DNA of 64,000 nt, taken from the NCBI GenBank assembly GCA_021502835.1, contig JAKFGP010000050.1, positions 248,001 to 312,000 of the forward strand, in the 5' to 3' direction. The stretch comes from Streptomyces thinghirensis. GTDB lineage: Bacteria; Actinomycetota; Actinomycetia; Streptomycetales; Streptomycetaceae. Made by a program: the position numbers and the translations under genes. The notes under the pieces were generated by a model, which worked only from the letters and a program-made list of their open reading frames with translations, did not search any database and had not been told where the DNA came from. Below are positions 30,259 to 41,025 of the stretch, piece after piece (the first letter of the stretch is position 1; every line of letters begins with the position of its first letter).

Positions 30259-30287
30259 GCATTGGTGAGACAGCGATACTGCTGCAC

Positions 30288-31020
30288 ATGACGACGACCG
30301 ACACCGAGGAGCCGACTTTCACGATCGACGAGCTGGCCGCGCGGGCCGGCGTCACGGTCCGCACGGTCCGCTTCTACGGCACCAGGGGGCTGCTGCCACC
30401 GCCGGCGATCGGCCCGCGCCGGGTGGGGCACTACGGCGGCGAGCACCTGGCCCGGCTGGCGCTGATCGAGGAGTTGCAGCACCAGGGCATGACGCTGGCC
30501 GCGATCGAGGCGGTATCTCAAGCAGCTGCCGCCGGATCTGAGCCCGCACGACCTCGCGCTGCACCGCGCGGTGGTGGCCTCCTGGGCGCCGGAGACGGTG
30601 GAGAGCGTTACGCGTGAGGAGCTGGGCCGGCGGGCGGGCCCGGCCGCTGACGGACGACGAGGTGGACCGGCTCACCGCGATGGACATCGTCGCGCGGGAC
30701 GGCGCGGCCCCGGACGGTGACGCCTACCGGGTCGACGCCGGGCTGCTCCGGCTCGGCGTCGAACCGCTCGACGTGCCCTTCTCCCCGAGACGGTCCTCGC
30801 CGCCCGTACGGCCCTGCTCGAGCACTCCCGCGCCGCCGCGCGCGACCTGTCGCACCTGCTGCGCGACGCGGTCGCCGAACGCGACGCGCGGGACGTCCGG
30901 TCCCTGTCCGCCCACATGCACCCGCTCGTGGTGCAGGCGCTGCTGACCACGTTCCAGCGGTCGCTGCGGGACGAGCTGCGGGAGTGGCTCGGCGGGGACG
31001 GCGTGGGCGGCGAGGACTGA
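30288..31020 (+). CDS. MerR-family transcriptional regulator
   Basis: This is a cytoplasmic one-component regulator of about 243 residues. The N-terminal winged helix reads FTIDELAARAGVTVRTVRFY, then GTRGLLPPPAIGPRRVGHYG and EHLARLALIEELQHQGMTLA. A frame break near 30515 is bridged to LKQLPPDLSPHDLALHRAVV. The C-terminal half (LTDDEVDRLTAMDIV, AYRVDAGLLRLGVEPLDVPF, RSLSAHMHPLVVQALLTTFQ) is a ligand-binding helical domain of unknown specificity, without the Cys pattern of metal sensors. ATG 30288 is the only good start. It is divergent from the amino-acid permease, a likely target, and convergent with the FadB-like gene. Confidence 0.85.
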
Positions 31021-31029
31021 GCCGCTTGC

Positions 31030-33223
31030 TCAGCGGCCGTCCGTGAAGACCTCCCCTGGTCCGCCTTCTCCACCAGCAGCGCGGACGGCGTGAAGCGCTC
31101 GCCGTGGCAGCGGTCGGCGAGCTCACGCGCGCGTGCCACGAAGCCGGGCAGACCCCCTCGTAGCCGTTGATGTACTGCAGGACGCCGCCGGTCCAGCCGG
31201 GGAAGCCGATACCGAGGATCGAGCCGATGTTGGCGTCGGCGACGGAGGTCAGCACGCCCTCCTCCAGGAGCTTGACCGTGTCGAGCGCCTCCGAAGAAGA
31301 GCATGCGCTCCTGCACTGTCCGCGAAGGGGATCTCGTACCCGGGCTTCGTGGAAGTGCTCCCGCAGGCCCGGCCAGAGTCCTGCCCGCCTGCCGTCGTCC
31401 CCGTACTCGTAGAACCCGGCGCCGCCGCTGCGCCCGGGGCGTTCGAACTCGTCGACCATGCGGTCGATGACGGCCTCGGCGGGGTGCGCGGTCCAGGTGC
31501 CGCCCGCCTCCTCCACGGCCCGCCTGGTCTCCTTGCGGATCTTCCGGGGCAGCGTGAGGGGTCAGCTCGTCCATCAGGGAGAGCACCTTGGCCAGGGCAG
31601 CCCGCCTGGGCCGCCGCCTGCTCGACGGAGGCGGGCTCGATGCCCTCGCCGACCATGGCCACGCCCTCGTTGATGAAGTGGCCGATGACCCGGGAGGTGA
31701 AGAAGCCGCGCGAGTCGTTGACCACGATCGGCGTCTTGTTGATCTGCCGGACCAGGTCGAAGGCGCGCGCCAGCGCCTCGTCGCCCGTCCGCTCGCCCTT
31801 GATGATCTCGACCAGCGGCATCTTGTCGACGGGCGAGAAGAAGTGCAGCCCGATGAAGTCCGCCTGGCGCTCGACGCCCTCGGCCAGCGCGGTGATGGGC
31901 AGGGTGGAGGTGTTGGAGCAGAGCAGCGCGTCGGGGGCGACGACGTCCTGGATCTCCTGGAACACCTTGTGCTTGAGGAGGTGTCCTCGAAGACGGCCTC
32001 GATGACCGCGTCGCAGCCCGCGAGGTCGGCCGCCTCGGCGGTCGGCGTGATGCGGGCCAGCAGCGCGTCGGCCTTCTCCTGGGTCGTACGGCCCTTGGCG
32101 ACGGCCTTGGCGCACAGCTTCTCGGAGTAGGCCTTGCCCTTGGCGGCCGACTCCAGGGCGACGTCCCCTGAGGACGACGTCGATGCCCGCGCGGGCGCAC
32201 GAGTAGGCGATGCCGGCGCCCATCATGCCGGCGCCGAGGACGGCGACCTTGGTCACCTTGCGCGGCTCGATGCCCTTGGGTCGGTTGGCGCCGGAGTTGA
32301 CGGCCTGGAGGTCGAAGAAGAACGCCTGGATCATGTTCTTCGAGGTCTCGCCCGGCGGCCAGCTCGACGAAGTAGCGGGCCTCGATGACCTGCGCGGTCT
32401 CGAAGTCGACCTGGGGAGCCCTCGACGGCGGCGGCCATGATGTTGCGCGGGGCCGGGTAGGGGCGCCGTTCGTCTGCTTGCGCAGGTTGGCGGGGAAGGC
32501 GGGCAGGTTGGCCGCGAACCTCGGGTGCGACGGCGTACCGCCGGGGATGCGGTAGCCGGGCCGGTCCCAGGGCTGGGCCGACTCCGGGTTGGCGTCGATG
32601 AAGGCGCGGGCCTTGGCGAGCATGTCCTCGCGCGGCTGTCGGCGACCTCGTCGACCAGGCCGTTCTCCTGGGCGCGGCGCGGGTTGTACTGGGTCGCCCT
32701 GGAGGGAGCACCTTCAGCAGCGCGTCGGTGATGCCGAGCATCCGGACGGTGCGGACGACGCCGCCGCCTCCGGGGAGCAGGCCGAGGGTGACCTCGGGGC
32801 AGCCGATCTTGGAGGCCGGGGCGTCGAGGGCGACGCGGTGGTGGCAGGCGAGGGCGATCTCGTCGGTAACCGCCGCCGAGGGCCGCGCCGTTCATGGCGG
32901 CGACGACCGGCTTGCCGAGGGTCTCGATGCGGCGCAGGTTCCGCTTGATGGCCATGCCGCCGTCGAAGAGGTCCTGGGCGGTCTCGGGGGTGACGCGGAT
33001 CAGGTCGCGCAGGTCGCCGCCGGCGAAGGTCTTCTTGGCGGAGGTGACGATGACGCCCCGGATGTCGTCCTTCTCGGCCTCCAGGCGGTCGGTGATCACC
33101 GCGAGGGACTCGCGGAACGCCTGGTTCATGGTGTTCGCGGACTGGGCGGGGTCGTCGAGGGACGAGGGTGACGACGCCGGTGTCGTCCTGTTCCCAGCGG
33201 ATGGTGGTGGACTCGGTGGTCAT
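31030..33223 (-). CDS. FadB-like enoyl-CoA hydratase / 3-hydroxyacyl-CoA dehydrogenase
   Basis: This is the bifunctional beta-oxidation enzyme of about 725 residues. The N-terminal crotonase domain contains [40 protein letters not shown] and [17 protein letters not shown], with the catalytic region just after in shifted frames. The NAD-binding domain begins [20 protein letters not shown] near 32255. Further on are [40 protein letters not shown] and [20 protein letters not shown], the last three holding the Ser, catalytic His and Asn. It ends [19 protein letters not shown] 33223 is clear. Breaks lie near 33160, 32870, 32700, 32635, 32455, 32420, 32350, 32165, 31985, 31600, 31560, 31395, 31315 and 31155. 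The thiolase gene lies 42 bases upstream on the same strand. Confidence 0.92.
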
Positions 33224-33265
33224 GAGGGTGTGCTCCTGGTGGTCCGTCGTGATCCGTCGGGGGGG

Positions 33266-34479
<1,214 letters not shown>

Positions 34480-34517
34480 TGGCAGGCCTTTTCACTGAGG
34501 GTTTTTCGCGGGGCTGT

Positions 34518-35676
34518 TCAGCTGTTCGTTCGTGGGTTCCTCGGCAGGTCCCAGTCGCGGGCCACCGCCTCGTGATGTCGGCGCCCGGCCGGGCGGGGTC
34601 CGGTGCGGACGGCGGTGGGGGTCGCGGAGAAACGGGGCGCGGGGGCCGGTTGGGTGATGCCGCCGTGGTCGGTAGAAGGTGGAGCGGGCGGCGAGGTGCG
34701 GGTGGTGCGGGGCCTCGCGGAGCTACTAGGACGGGGGCCACACAGGCGTCGGAGTCCGCGAAGACGGCCGTCCACTCGTCCCGGGTACGGGACCTGAAGC
34801 GGGCGGCGATGGCCGCGCGCAGTTCGTCCCAGCGGCGCCATGTCGTCACGGGCCGGTGCCTGCTCGGGGATGCCGAGCAGCTCCATGAACTCGGCGTAGA
34901 ACCGCTGCTCCAGGGCGCCGACCGCCGCGTACCGGCCGTCGGCGGTCTCGTAGGTGCCGTAGAACGGGCAGCCGCCGTCGAGGAGGTTGGCTCCGCGCGC
35001 CGGTCCTGCCAGCCGCCGGCGGCGAGCATGCCGTGGATCATCGAGGAGAGGGTGGGCGGTGCCGTCGACGATGGCGGCGTCGACGACCTGGCCGGTACCG
35101 GTCGCGCGCGCGTGGTGCAGGGCGGCGAGGAGGCCGACGACCAGGTAGAGGGAGCCGCCCGCGTAGTCGCCGACGAGGTTGGCGGGGACGGTCGGCGGCT
35201 CGTCGGGGGCGCCGATCATGCCGAGGGTGCCGGTGAGCGCGATGTACCCGATGTCGTGACCGGCGCGCTGGGCGAGCGGGCCGTCCTGGCCCCAGCCGGT
35301 CATGCGGCCGTAGACGAGGCGCGGGTTGCGGGCGTGGCAGTCTCCGGGGCCGACGCCGAGCCGTTCGGCGACGCCGGGGCGGTAGCCCTCGATCAGCACG
35401 TCGGCGCGTTCGGCGAGGTCGAGGACCTGGGCCGGGCCGTCGGGTGCTTTCAGGTCGACGACCACGGAGCGCTTGTTGCGGTTGGTGACGTCGTGCGCGG
35501 GGTCGATCGCGAGGCCGGGGCCGCCGGGGCGGTCGACGCGGACGACGTCGGCGCCCAGGTCGGCCAGGAGCATGGCGGCGAAGGGCCCGGGCCCGATACC
35601 GGCCAGGCTCGACCACGCGCACACCCGTGAGCGGGCCCTGGCCCGGCGTGCGCCTCGCCGTCTTCGCCTCCGACAT
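34518..35676 (-). CDS. CaiB/BaiF-family CoA transferase (alpha-methylacyl-CoA racemase-like)
   Basis: This is a family III CoA-transferase fold enzyme of about 385 residues. The N-terminus MSEAKTARRTPGQGPLTGVR is followed by GIGPGPFAAMLLADLGADVV and RVDRPGGPGLAIDPAHDVTN. RNKRSVVVDLKAPDGPAQVL and VLIEGYRPGVAERLGVGPGD follow. The catalytic Asp region is HDIGYIALTGTLGMIGAPDE, where the HDI Asp matches the racemase pattern. GCPFYGTYETADGRYAAVGA and DWDLPRNPRTNS lie near the end. ATG 35676 follows GGGGGG. Frame breaks lie near 35620, 35050, 34995, 34830, 34730 and 34585. The thiolase gene follows, so a role in branched or bile-acid-like acyl-CoA degradation is reasonable inference. Confidence 0.88.
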
Positions 35677-35883
35677 CGAGCCCCCCAGCTCTGTGACACC
35701 AGCTCGATGTAACACCAGTGATGCTAGAAACGTGTTCCACTGGGCACAAGACCGGAGCGAGCAAGCGCCAGCCAATTATGGGGCAGGCTCTCCTCCGACC
35801 CGCGGTCCTCACGCTAGCCTCGGCCACCGGCAACGGCGCGTGCTGCGGGCCCAGGGGTTGCCGCCGGGTGACGAAGGGATGTC

Positions 35884-37053
35884 GTGACCAGGCTGAAACG
35901 GCCGACCGGCCGTACGACATCGTGCTCTTCGGAGCGACGGGGTTCGTCGGCGAACTCACCGCGGAGTACCTCGCCGCGAACGCGCCTGACGGGCTGCGCT
36001 GGGCGATCGCCGGCCGCAGCGAGGAGAAGCTGCGACGGCTGCGGGAGAGGCTGCCCGGCGCGGCGGACGTCGGCGTACTGCGCGCGGACGTCCCGATCCG
36101 GCCTCGCTGCGCGAACTCGCCGAGCGGGCGCGCGGTGGCCACGACGGTGGGGCCGTACGTCCAGTACGGCGAAGCGCTGGTCGCCGCCTGCGCGGAGACC
36201 GGGGCGGACTACCTCGACCTCACCGGTGAGCCCGAGTTCGTGGACCTGACGTACGTCCGCCACGACGCCCGCGCGCGGGAGACGGCGCGCGGCTGGTGCA
36301 CGCCTGTGGTTTCGACCCGTGCCGCACGATCTCGGTGTGTACTTCACCGTGCGGCAGCTGCCGGAGGGGCGTGCCGCGGCCGTGGACGGCTTCGTGACCG
36401 CCGACGCCGCCTTCTCTGGCGGTACGTTCGCCTCCGCGCTGGGTCAGCCGCGCGCGGCAGGCAGTTGCAGGCCGCCGCGCGGGAACGCCGGCGGCACGAG
36501 CCCCGGCTGGTGGGCCGCCGGGCGGCGACGCCGACGGGCGCGCGCCGCGGTTCGCCGGGGAGGTGGGGGCCTGGGCGCTGCCGCTGCCGACCATCGACGC
36601 GCAGATCGTGCGCCGCTCCGCGAAGGCGCTGGACCGCTACGGCCCCGACTTCCGCTACCGCCACTACGCGGCCGTGCGGCGTCTGCCCGTCGCGGTGGGC
36701 GGGGTGGCGGCCGTGGGCGCGCTCGTGGCGGCGGCTCAGGTAGCGCCCGCGCGGCGCTGGTTGTCCGGCCGGCTCGCCGGGTGACGGGCCGAGCCCCGAG
36801 AAGCGGGCGAGGAGCTGGTTCTCGGTCCGCTTCGTGGGCGAAGGCGGCGGCCACAAGGTGTTCACCGAGGTCTCAGGCGGCGACCCCGGTACGACGAGAC
36901 GGCGAAATGTTCGCCGAGTCGGCGTTGTCCTCGCCCTCGACGACCTGCCGCCGGTGGCCGGTCAGGTCACGACGGCCGTGGCGATGGGGGGACGCGCTGA
37001 TCGAGCGGCTGCGGTCGGCGGGCATCCGCTTTCCGGGTGGCCGCGGCCGCTGA
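35884..37053 (+). CDS. Saccharopine dehydrogenase-like / trans-acting enoyl reductase family protein
   Basis: This is a Rossmann-fold oxidoreductase of about 390 residues. The N-terminus has YDIVLFGATGFVGELTAEYL, an NAD(P)-binding GxTGFxG motif, then GLRWAIAGRSEEKLRRLRER. VATTVGPYVQYGEALVAACA, ETGADYLDLTGEPEFVDLTY and HACGFDPVPHDLGVYF follow. The C-terminal half includes GAWALPLPTIDAQIVRRSAK, ALDRYGPDFRYRHYAAVRRL and SVRFVGEGGGHKVFTEVSGG. These segments match mycobacterial trans-acting enoyl reductases. GTG 35884 is the likely start. Breaks lie near 35905, 36105, 36140, 36290, 36455, 36545, 36780, 36895 and 36995. It is divergent from the CaiB gene and probably acts in lipid metabolism. Confidence 0.85.
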
Positions 37054-37065
37054 CGGACCCGTGCC

Positions 37066-37128
37066 GGGCCTGTCCGGCGGATCATGCCGCTGACGCGGGG
37101 CCGGCACGCCCATCCGCCGGACAGGCCC
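37066..37128. repeat. 17-bp perfect inverted repeats around 29-base centre
   Basis: GGGCCTGTCCGGCGGAT (37066-37082) and ATCCGCCGGACAGGCCC (37112-37128) are exact complements. The element begins 13 bases after the reductase stop and ends at the stop of the convergent small gene. It can act as a strong bidirectional terminator. The sharp ends also resemble a miniature inverted-repeat element; no transposase is present. Confidence 0.75.
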
Positions 37129-37275
37129 TACCCGACCACCCGACGATCGTGTAGATCATCCCGCCGATCCAGGCCAGCCCCGCTCCCACGGCGAGCACCA
37201 GCCCGCGACCACGGCCCGCTCGACGGGCCGGCCGGGGTGGTGGGCGGACTGCTCAGGTGCGCGGTGCGTCGTCAT
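37128..37275 (-). CDS. Small single-span membrane protein
   Basis: This protein of about 49 residues begins MTTHRAPEQSAHHPGRPVER. After one frame break near 37205 it has a single hydrophobic helix, LVLAVGAGLAWIGGMIYTIV, followed by GW near the end. The exact stop depends on the indel; TAG at 37128-37130 is the closest. The function is unknown. Its 3' end abuts the inverted repeat at 37066-37128. Confidence 0.5.
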
Positions 37276-37482
37276 ACGGCCCAGCCTGTCGCGGCCGACG
37301 GCGGGGCACATCCGTAGCCGGGATACTCAGGTGGCCGCTGAGCACCGGCCCGCGCCACGGGCACGTGGTCTCAACACGGATTTGAGACTTTTCCCGCCGC
37401 CCGTCCAACAGCGGCCCATCACTGGCCCACCACCGGCCCACCACCAGCACTCCCGACCGACAAAGTGCCAACAAGGAGTTGA
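37276..37482. promoter_or_regulatory. Divergent intergenic region with hairpin and 11-bp tandem repeats
   Basis: GTCTCAA (37368-37374) and TTGAGAC (37382-37388) form a perfect 7-bp stem with a 7-base loop, directly followed by TTTT (37389-37392). An 11-bp unit, GGCCCAYCACY, is repeated three times at 37413-37445. Both lie upstream of the small gene at 37483. Confidence 0.5.
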
Positions 37483-37696
37483 ATGAAAACCCTTGAAGGC
37501 ATGAAGTTCCTTCTCGAAGTCACCATGGACGAGGGGCGCGCTCGCCGAGGACCCCGCGGGCGAGTTGCAGCGGATCCTGCGGTACTGGGGCGGCAACCTG
37601 AAGCACTACACGCTGGGGCCGGGCGACGGTTCGGTGGTCTACGACTCGGCGTACCAGGAGGTGGGCCGCTGGAGCGTCGAGGATCAGGCCGGGTAG
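37483..37696 (+). CDS. Small conserved hypothetical protein
   Basis: This is a protein of about 70 residues. It starts MKTLEGMKFLLEVTMDEG; after a frame break near 37540 it continues ELQRILRYWGGNLKHYTLGP, then GDGSVVYDSAYQEVGRWSVE and DQAG. AAGGAG at 37473-37478 gives a strong ribosome-binding site for ATG 37483. There is no signal peptide or membrane span. I recall such short genes as conserved in Streptomyces but know no function. The last 13 bases overlap the convergent endonuclease V gene. Confidence 0.65.
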
Positions 37697-38386
37697 GTAG
37701 GCCGCCCGCAGGGCTTCGCGGCGACAGCGCGTCCGCCCTGCGGGTGGTCTCCGGCAGGCGGTAGTCGGGGGCCAGGGCCAGCGTGTGCGCGCAGGCGTTG
37801 TCGAGGCTCACACGATGGCCGACGGAGACGAAGACCGGCTTGACACCGTCGCGGGTACGGACGGCACGTCCGACCTCCTCGGCGCCGGCGAGCAGCGGGG
37901 ACGTACTGCCGGGGCGCGTCCGGGTCGTCGTACGTGAAGGTGAACGGGTTCTTGGCCACGCCGACCGTGGGCAGTCCGGTGAGCACGCCGAGGTGACTGG
38001 CGAGGCCGAAGCGGCGCGGGTTGGGCCAGGCCGTAGCCGTCGCAGACGACCAGGCCGGGCGGGCAGGGCAGCGCGTCCAGGGCGGCGAGGACGGTCGGGA
38101 TCTCGCGGAAGGCGAGCAGGCCGGGCACATAGGGGAAGCAGATGCGGCCGACGGCGGTGGCCTCGGCGACGACGGCGAGGGTCGCTGCGTCCAGTACGAC
38201 GGCCGCCGCCGCGATGACGTCCCGTTCGCCGTCGTAGGCGACGTCTACGCCGGTCACCCGGCCCGTGCCGGGCGCCGGGCCCGGCTCGTCGAGCACCACG
38301 CGCACCCGCAGTTCGTCCTGGACGGCGCGGGCCCGCTCCTCGGTCGCGGGCCAGTCGGCGGGAATCTGCACGGTCACGGTCGTCAT
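37684..38386 (-). CDS. nfi: Endonuclease V
   Basis: This DNA repair nuclease cleaves at deaminated bases such as inosine. It starts MTTVTVQIPADWPATEERAR. GRVTGVDVAYDGERDVIAAA carries the first catalytic Asp (VDVAY). AEATAVGRICFPYVPGLLAF and REIPTVLAALDALPCPPGLV match the PYxxGxLxFRE signature. VVCDGYGLAHPRRFGLASHL carries the second Asp and GLASHLGV. VGVAKNPFTF and VSVGHRVSLDNACAHTLALA follow. About 230 residues is normal. ATG 38386 is clear; the stop depends on a frame break near 37740. Other breaks lie near 38030, 37905 and 37870. Confidence 0.92.
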
Positions 38387-38429
38387 GGTGGCGGCAAGCC
38401 TACGGGAGCGCCGGAGTAGGCTCACGATC

Positions 38430-38725
38430 ATGTTCGTACTGGAACTCTCCTACACCGCCCCGCTCGACGCGGTCGACGCGGTGCTGGAGGAGCACGTGGC
38501 GTGGCTGGACGAGCTGTACCGGCAGGGCGTGTTCCTGGCGTCCGGGCGCAAGCGAACCCCGCGACGGCGGGGTGATCATCGCCGTCGCGGGGGACCGTGC
38601 CCGGATCGAGGAGATCACCGCGGGCGACCCCTTCGTCAGAGCCGGCGTGCGCGTACCGCATCACCGAGTTCGTCGCCACGAAGACGGCGCCGGCGCTGGA
38701 GCGGTACCGGGAGACCCTCGACTAG
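38430..38725 (+). CDS. YciI family protein
   Basis: This is a small ferredoxin-like alpha/beta protein of about 98 residues. It begins MFVLELSYTAPLDAVDAVLE, then EHVAWLDELYRQGVFLASGR, with the conserved H and W/Y pair. After a break near 38555 it has GVIIAVAGDRARIEEITAGD and PFVRAGV; after another near 38650, YRITEFVATKTAPALERYRE and TLD. YciI proteins have a conserved His-Asp pair and may be hydrolases or dehydrochlorinases; the role here is unknown. It is divergent from nfi, with start codons 43 bases apart. Confidence 0.87.
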
Positions 38726-38737
38726 GTCCTGTCCGGC

Positions 38738-39067
38738 TCACTTGCCCAGCGCGCGCTGCAGTTCGCCCTTGTTCATGTTCGAACGGCCGCTGATGTCGCG
38801 GCGCTTGGCCTCCTGGTACAGCTGGTCGTAGGTGGGTCCCTGGGGGCCCTGCCGGTTCCCGGATCGCTGGCCGCCCCGCTTGCTCGGCGACTTGTCCTGC
38901 GTGGACGTACGGCTGGCGGTCTTGGACTCGCCGGACTGGGCGGCGCTCCTTGTTGACCGTCCTGGCCGCGATCTCCTTGGCGCGGCCGGTGCTCTCGCCA
39001 CGGTCCTTGGCGCTGTCCTTGATGTGCTCGTACTGCCGCTCCGCTTGGAGCTCGAACCGCGTGGCAT
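38738..39067 (-). CDS. Small basic protein with Rho-N/SAP-like C-terminal motif
   Basis: This is a Lys/Arg/Ser-rich protein of about 110 residues. It begins MPRGSSSKR. In the reconstructed frame it continues ERQYEHIKDSAKDRGESTGR and AKEIAARTVNKER, then QSGESKTASRTSTQDKSPSK. The C-terminus, YDQLYQEAKRRDISGRSNMN with KGELQRALGK, is the short helix-extended-loop-helix of the Rho N-terminal/SAP type and suggests nucleic-acid binding. Streptomyces homologues are often labelled plasmid stabilisation proteins; I see no partner toxin. Two frame breaks lie near 39045 and 38945. Confidence 0.75.
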   Translation of the reverse strand: MPRGSSSKRSGSTSTSRTAPRTVARAPAAPRRSRPGRSTRSAAQSGESKTASRTSTQDKSPSKRGGQRSGNRQGPQGPTYDQLYQEAKRRDISGRSNMNKGELQRALGK

Positions 39068-39139
39068 GTCCGCTCACTTCCTCTCACGTTCAGCGAACGG
39101 ATACCCACGTTACGGACGAACACCCGGCCCCGCGCGCCG

Positions 39140-40272
39140 TCAGCGCTCCAACCGGGCGGACCCGTCCCTGCTCGCCGGCGGCCCAGCAGCCCGGATCCGG
39201 CGTGCAGTCCACGGTGTCGTACGACCCGGTGTCGACGGTCCGCCAGGTGCGGCCGCCGTCGGTGGTGAGGTCCGTGCCGGTGGGGCCGACCGCGAGGGCG
39301 GCGGTGCGGCTGTACGGGGAGCCAGGCGACGCCGGACCGGTAGGAGGAGGGCGACCGGTCGGCGGACCGCCAGGTGGTGCCGCCGTCGGTGGTTCCGCGC
39401 CGCCGCCCGCGCGGGGAGGGCTGGTCGGGGCTGAAGTCGCCGCCGACGGCGAGGCCGTGGGCGCGGTCCCGGAACGCGAGGGCGAAGACACCCCGGGCCG
39501 GGTCTCCGGCCGGGATCGGGATGTCGGAGGCCGTCCAGGTGAGTCCGCGCAGTCGGCGGAGTGCAGCACGCGCGCGCGTGCCGCGCCCCGCCGGTGGCCA
39601 GCCACACGTCCTTCGGTCCGGACGCGACCAGGCACTGGCCACTGGCCGCGAACCCGGCCTCGCCCTCCTGCGCGGCCGGCATGCCCGCTGCTCGGCAGCA
39701 CCTTCCAGGAGCGCCCGCCGTCGCTGGTCGACAGGATGCGGAACTTCCCGTCCACCGGGTCGCTCGCGTGGCGAGGCCGTGGCGGCGGTCGAAGAACGTG
39801 AGGCAGTCGTAGAAGGCCCGCGGGTCGGTGTTGCGGAAGGATTCGGTCCAGGTCGCCCCGCCGTCGTCGGTGCGGTAGATCCTGGACGCCTCGCTCCCTC
39901 GCCGATGGCCAGGACCACGGCCCGGCGGGCGTCGAACGCCTCGATGTCCCGGAACTGCAACTCGCCGGCGCCCGGCGGCGAGACGCTCCGCCAGGTTTCG
40001 CCGCCGTCGGTGGTGCGCAGGACGGTGCCCCGGGTGCCGGCCACCCAGGCGGTGTGCCGGCTGACGGCCGCGAGTCCCCGGAACCGGACGTCGGACGCCC
40101 CGGTCTCCTTCATCTCCCAATGCGGTCGCTGGTGCGCCTGCGCGGGGGCGGCCGCCGTCAGCGCGGCCAGTGCCGCCGCGCAGACCGCCCCGGCGATCAC
40201 CGCCCGTCCCGTGCGCCTGCCACCGGTTCGGGCGGACCGTGCCGTGCGTCGCGTGCTCCCCAAGCGCCTCAT
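39140..40272 (-). CDS. Secreted YCF48/BNR-repeat beta-propeller protein
   Basis: This is an exported protein of about 375 residues. A twin-arginine-rich N-terminus and hydrophobic core (AVIAGAVCAAALAALTAAAP) lead to AQAHQRP. The mature part holds repeats of the form TWRSVSPPGAGELQFRDIEA and YRTDDGGATWTESFRNT. The S-T-DGG-W pattern of BNR/YCF48 blades recurs (LRTTDGGETW, STSDGGRSWKVLPSSG, TDGGRTWRTVDTG). It ends PDPGCWAAGEQGRVARLER. Function is unknown; related proteins are photosystem II assembly factors or sialidase-like propellers. Breaks lie near 39900, 39760, 39690, 39580, 39460, 39340 and 39160. Confidence 0.8.
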
Positions 40273-40516
40273 GGCGGGCGGCTAGCCCACCGTCCGGGCG
40301 CCGTCCAGAGGACCGTGTGCGGCGCGGGCGGGCGGGCACGCGTGCCACAAGTGCCTTACGAGGCACACGAGGAGAGGCGCGTCACTCCCGCGCATGAACG
40401 CGGTGACAGAGGTCACTCGGTCATCGTGTGCACGGATTGGCTGATTCGTCGTCTCTTCCAGTGTCCGGCCCGCACCAACCGGAAGCCCGTCCAGCCGTCA
40501 CGGGGGGAGCGAGGCG

Positions 40517-40935
40517 TTGTCCACCGTCATCGAGCAGCCCGTCGAGGCGCGTCTCGTCGCTGCCGCGCCGCGCCATGCCCAGCATTCCCGCAACGCTGCA
40601 CTACGACCGCAGCGATCCGTTCGCCGTCCGGATGACCTTCCCGGCTCCGGCCACCCTCGAGGGCGTGGAGGTTTGCTGGACCTTCTCCCGCGAGCTGCTC
40701 ATCACCGGGATGCGGGAGCCGGAAGGTCACGGCGACGTACGGGTGCGCCCGTACGGCTACGACCGGACCGTCCTGGAGTTCCACGCGCCTCGAGGGCACC
40801 GCCGTGATCCACATCCGCTCCGGGCGAGCTGCGCCGGTTCCTTCAGGCCACCGGCGAGCTGGTGCCCGTCGGCCTGGAGCATCTCCAGCTGGACCTGGAC
40901 CACGACCTCGCGGAGCTGATGCGGGGACCTGCTGA
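40517..40935 (+). CDS. ssgD: SsgA-like sporulation/cell-division regulator SsgD
   Basis: SsgA-like proteins are restricted to morphologically complex actinomycetes and steer septum placement and cell-wall remodelling. The reconstructed protein starts STVIEQPVEARLVAAAPR, then MPSIPATLHYDRSDPFAVRM and TFPAPATLEGVEVCWTFSRE. LLITGMREPEGHGDVRVRPY, GYDRTVLEFHAP and ATGELVPVGLEHLQLDLDHD follow. It ends near LAELMRG. This matches my memory of SsgD (SCO6722). TTG 40517 is the likely start, after a GGGGGGAGCGAGG stretch. Breaks lie near 40575, 40790, 40830 and 40925. Confidence 0.88.
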
Positions 40936-41025
40936 CGACGCCCTGACGCCCCGCGCGGCGCGGTGGACCAGGGCGTGCGCGGCCGGTTCGGCGACCGACG
41001 GTGCGCCGGGTCCGGCCGGCCCGTC

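Noticed and set aside
37066..37128. Complete insertion sequence
   Set aside because: Only 29 bases separate the arms and no transposase is nearby.
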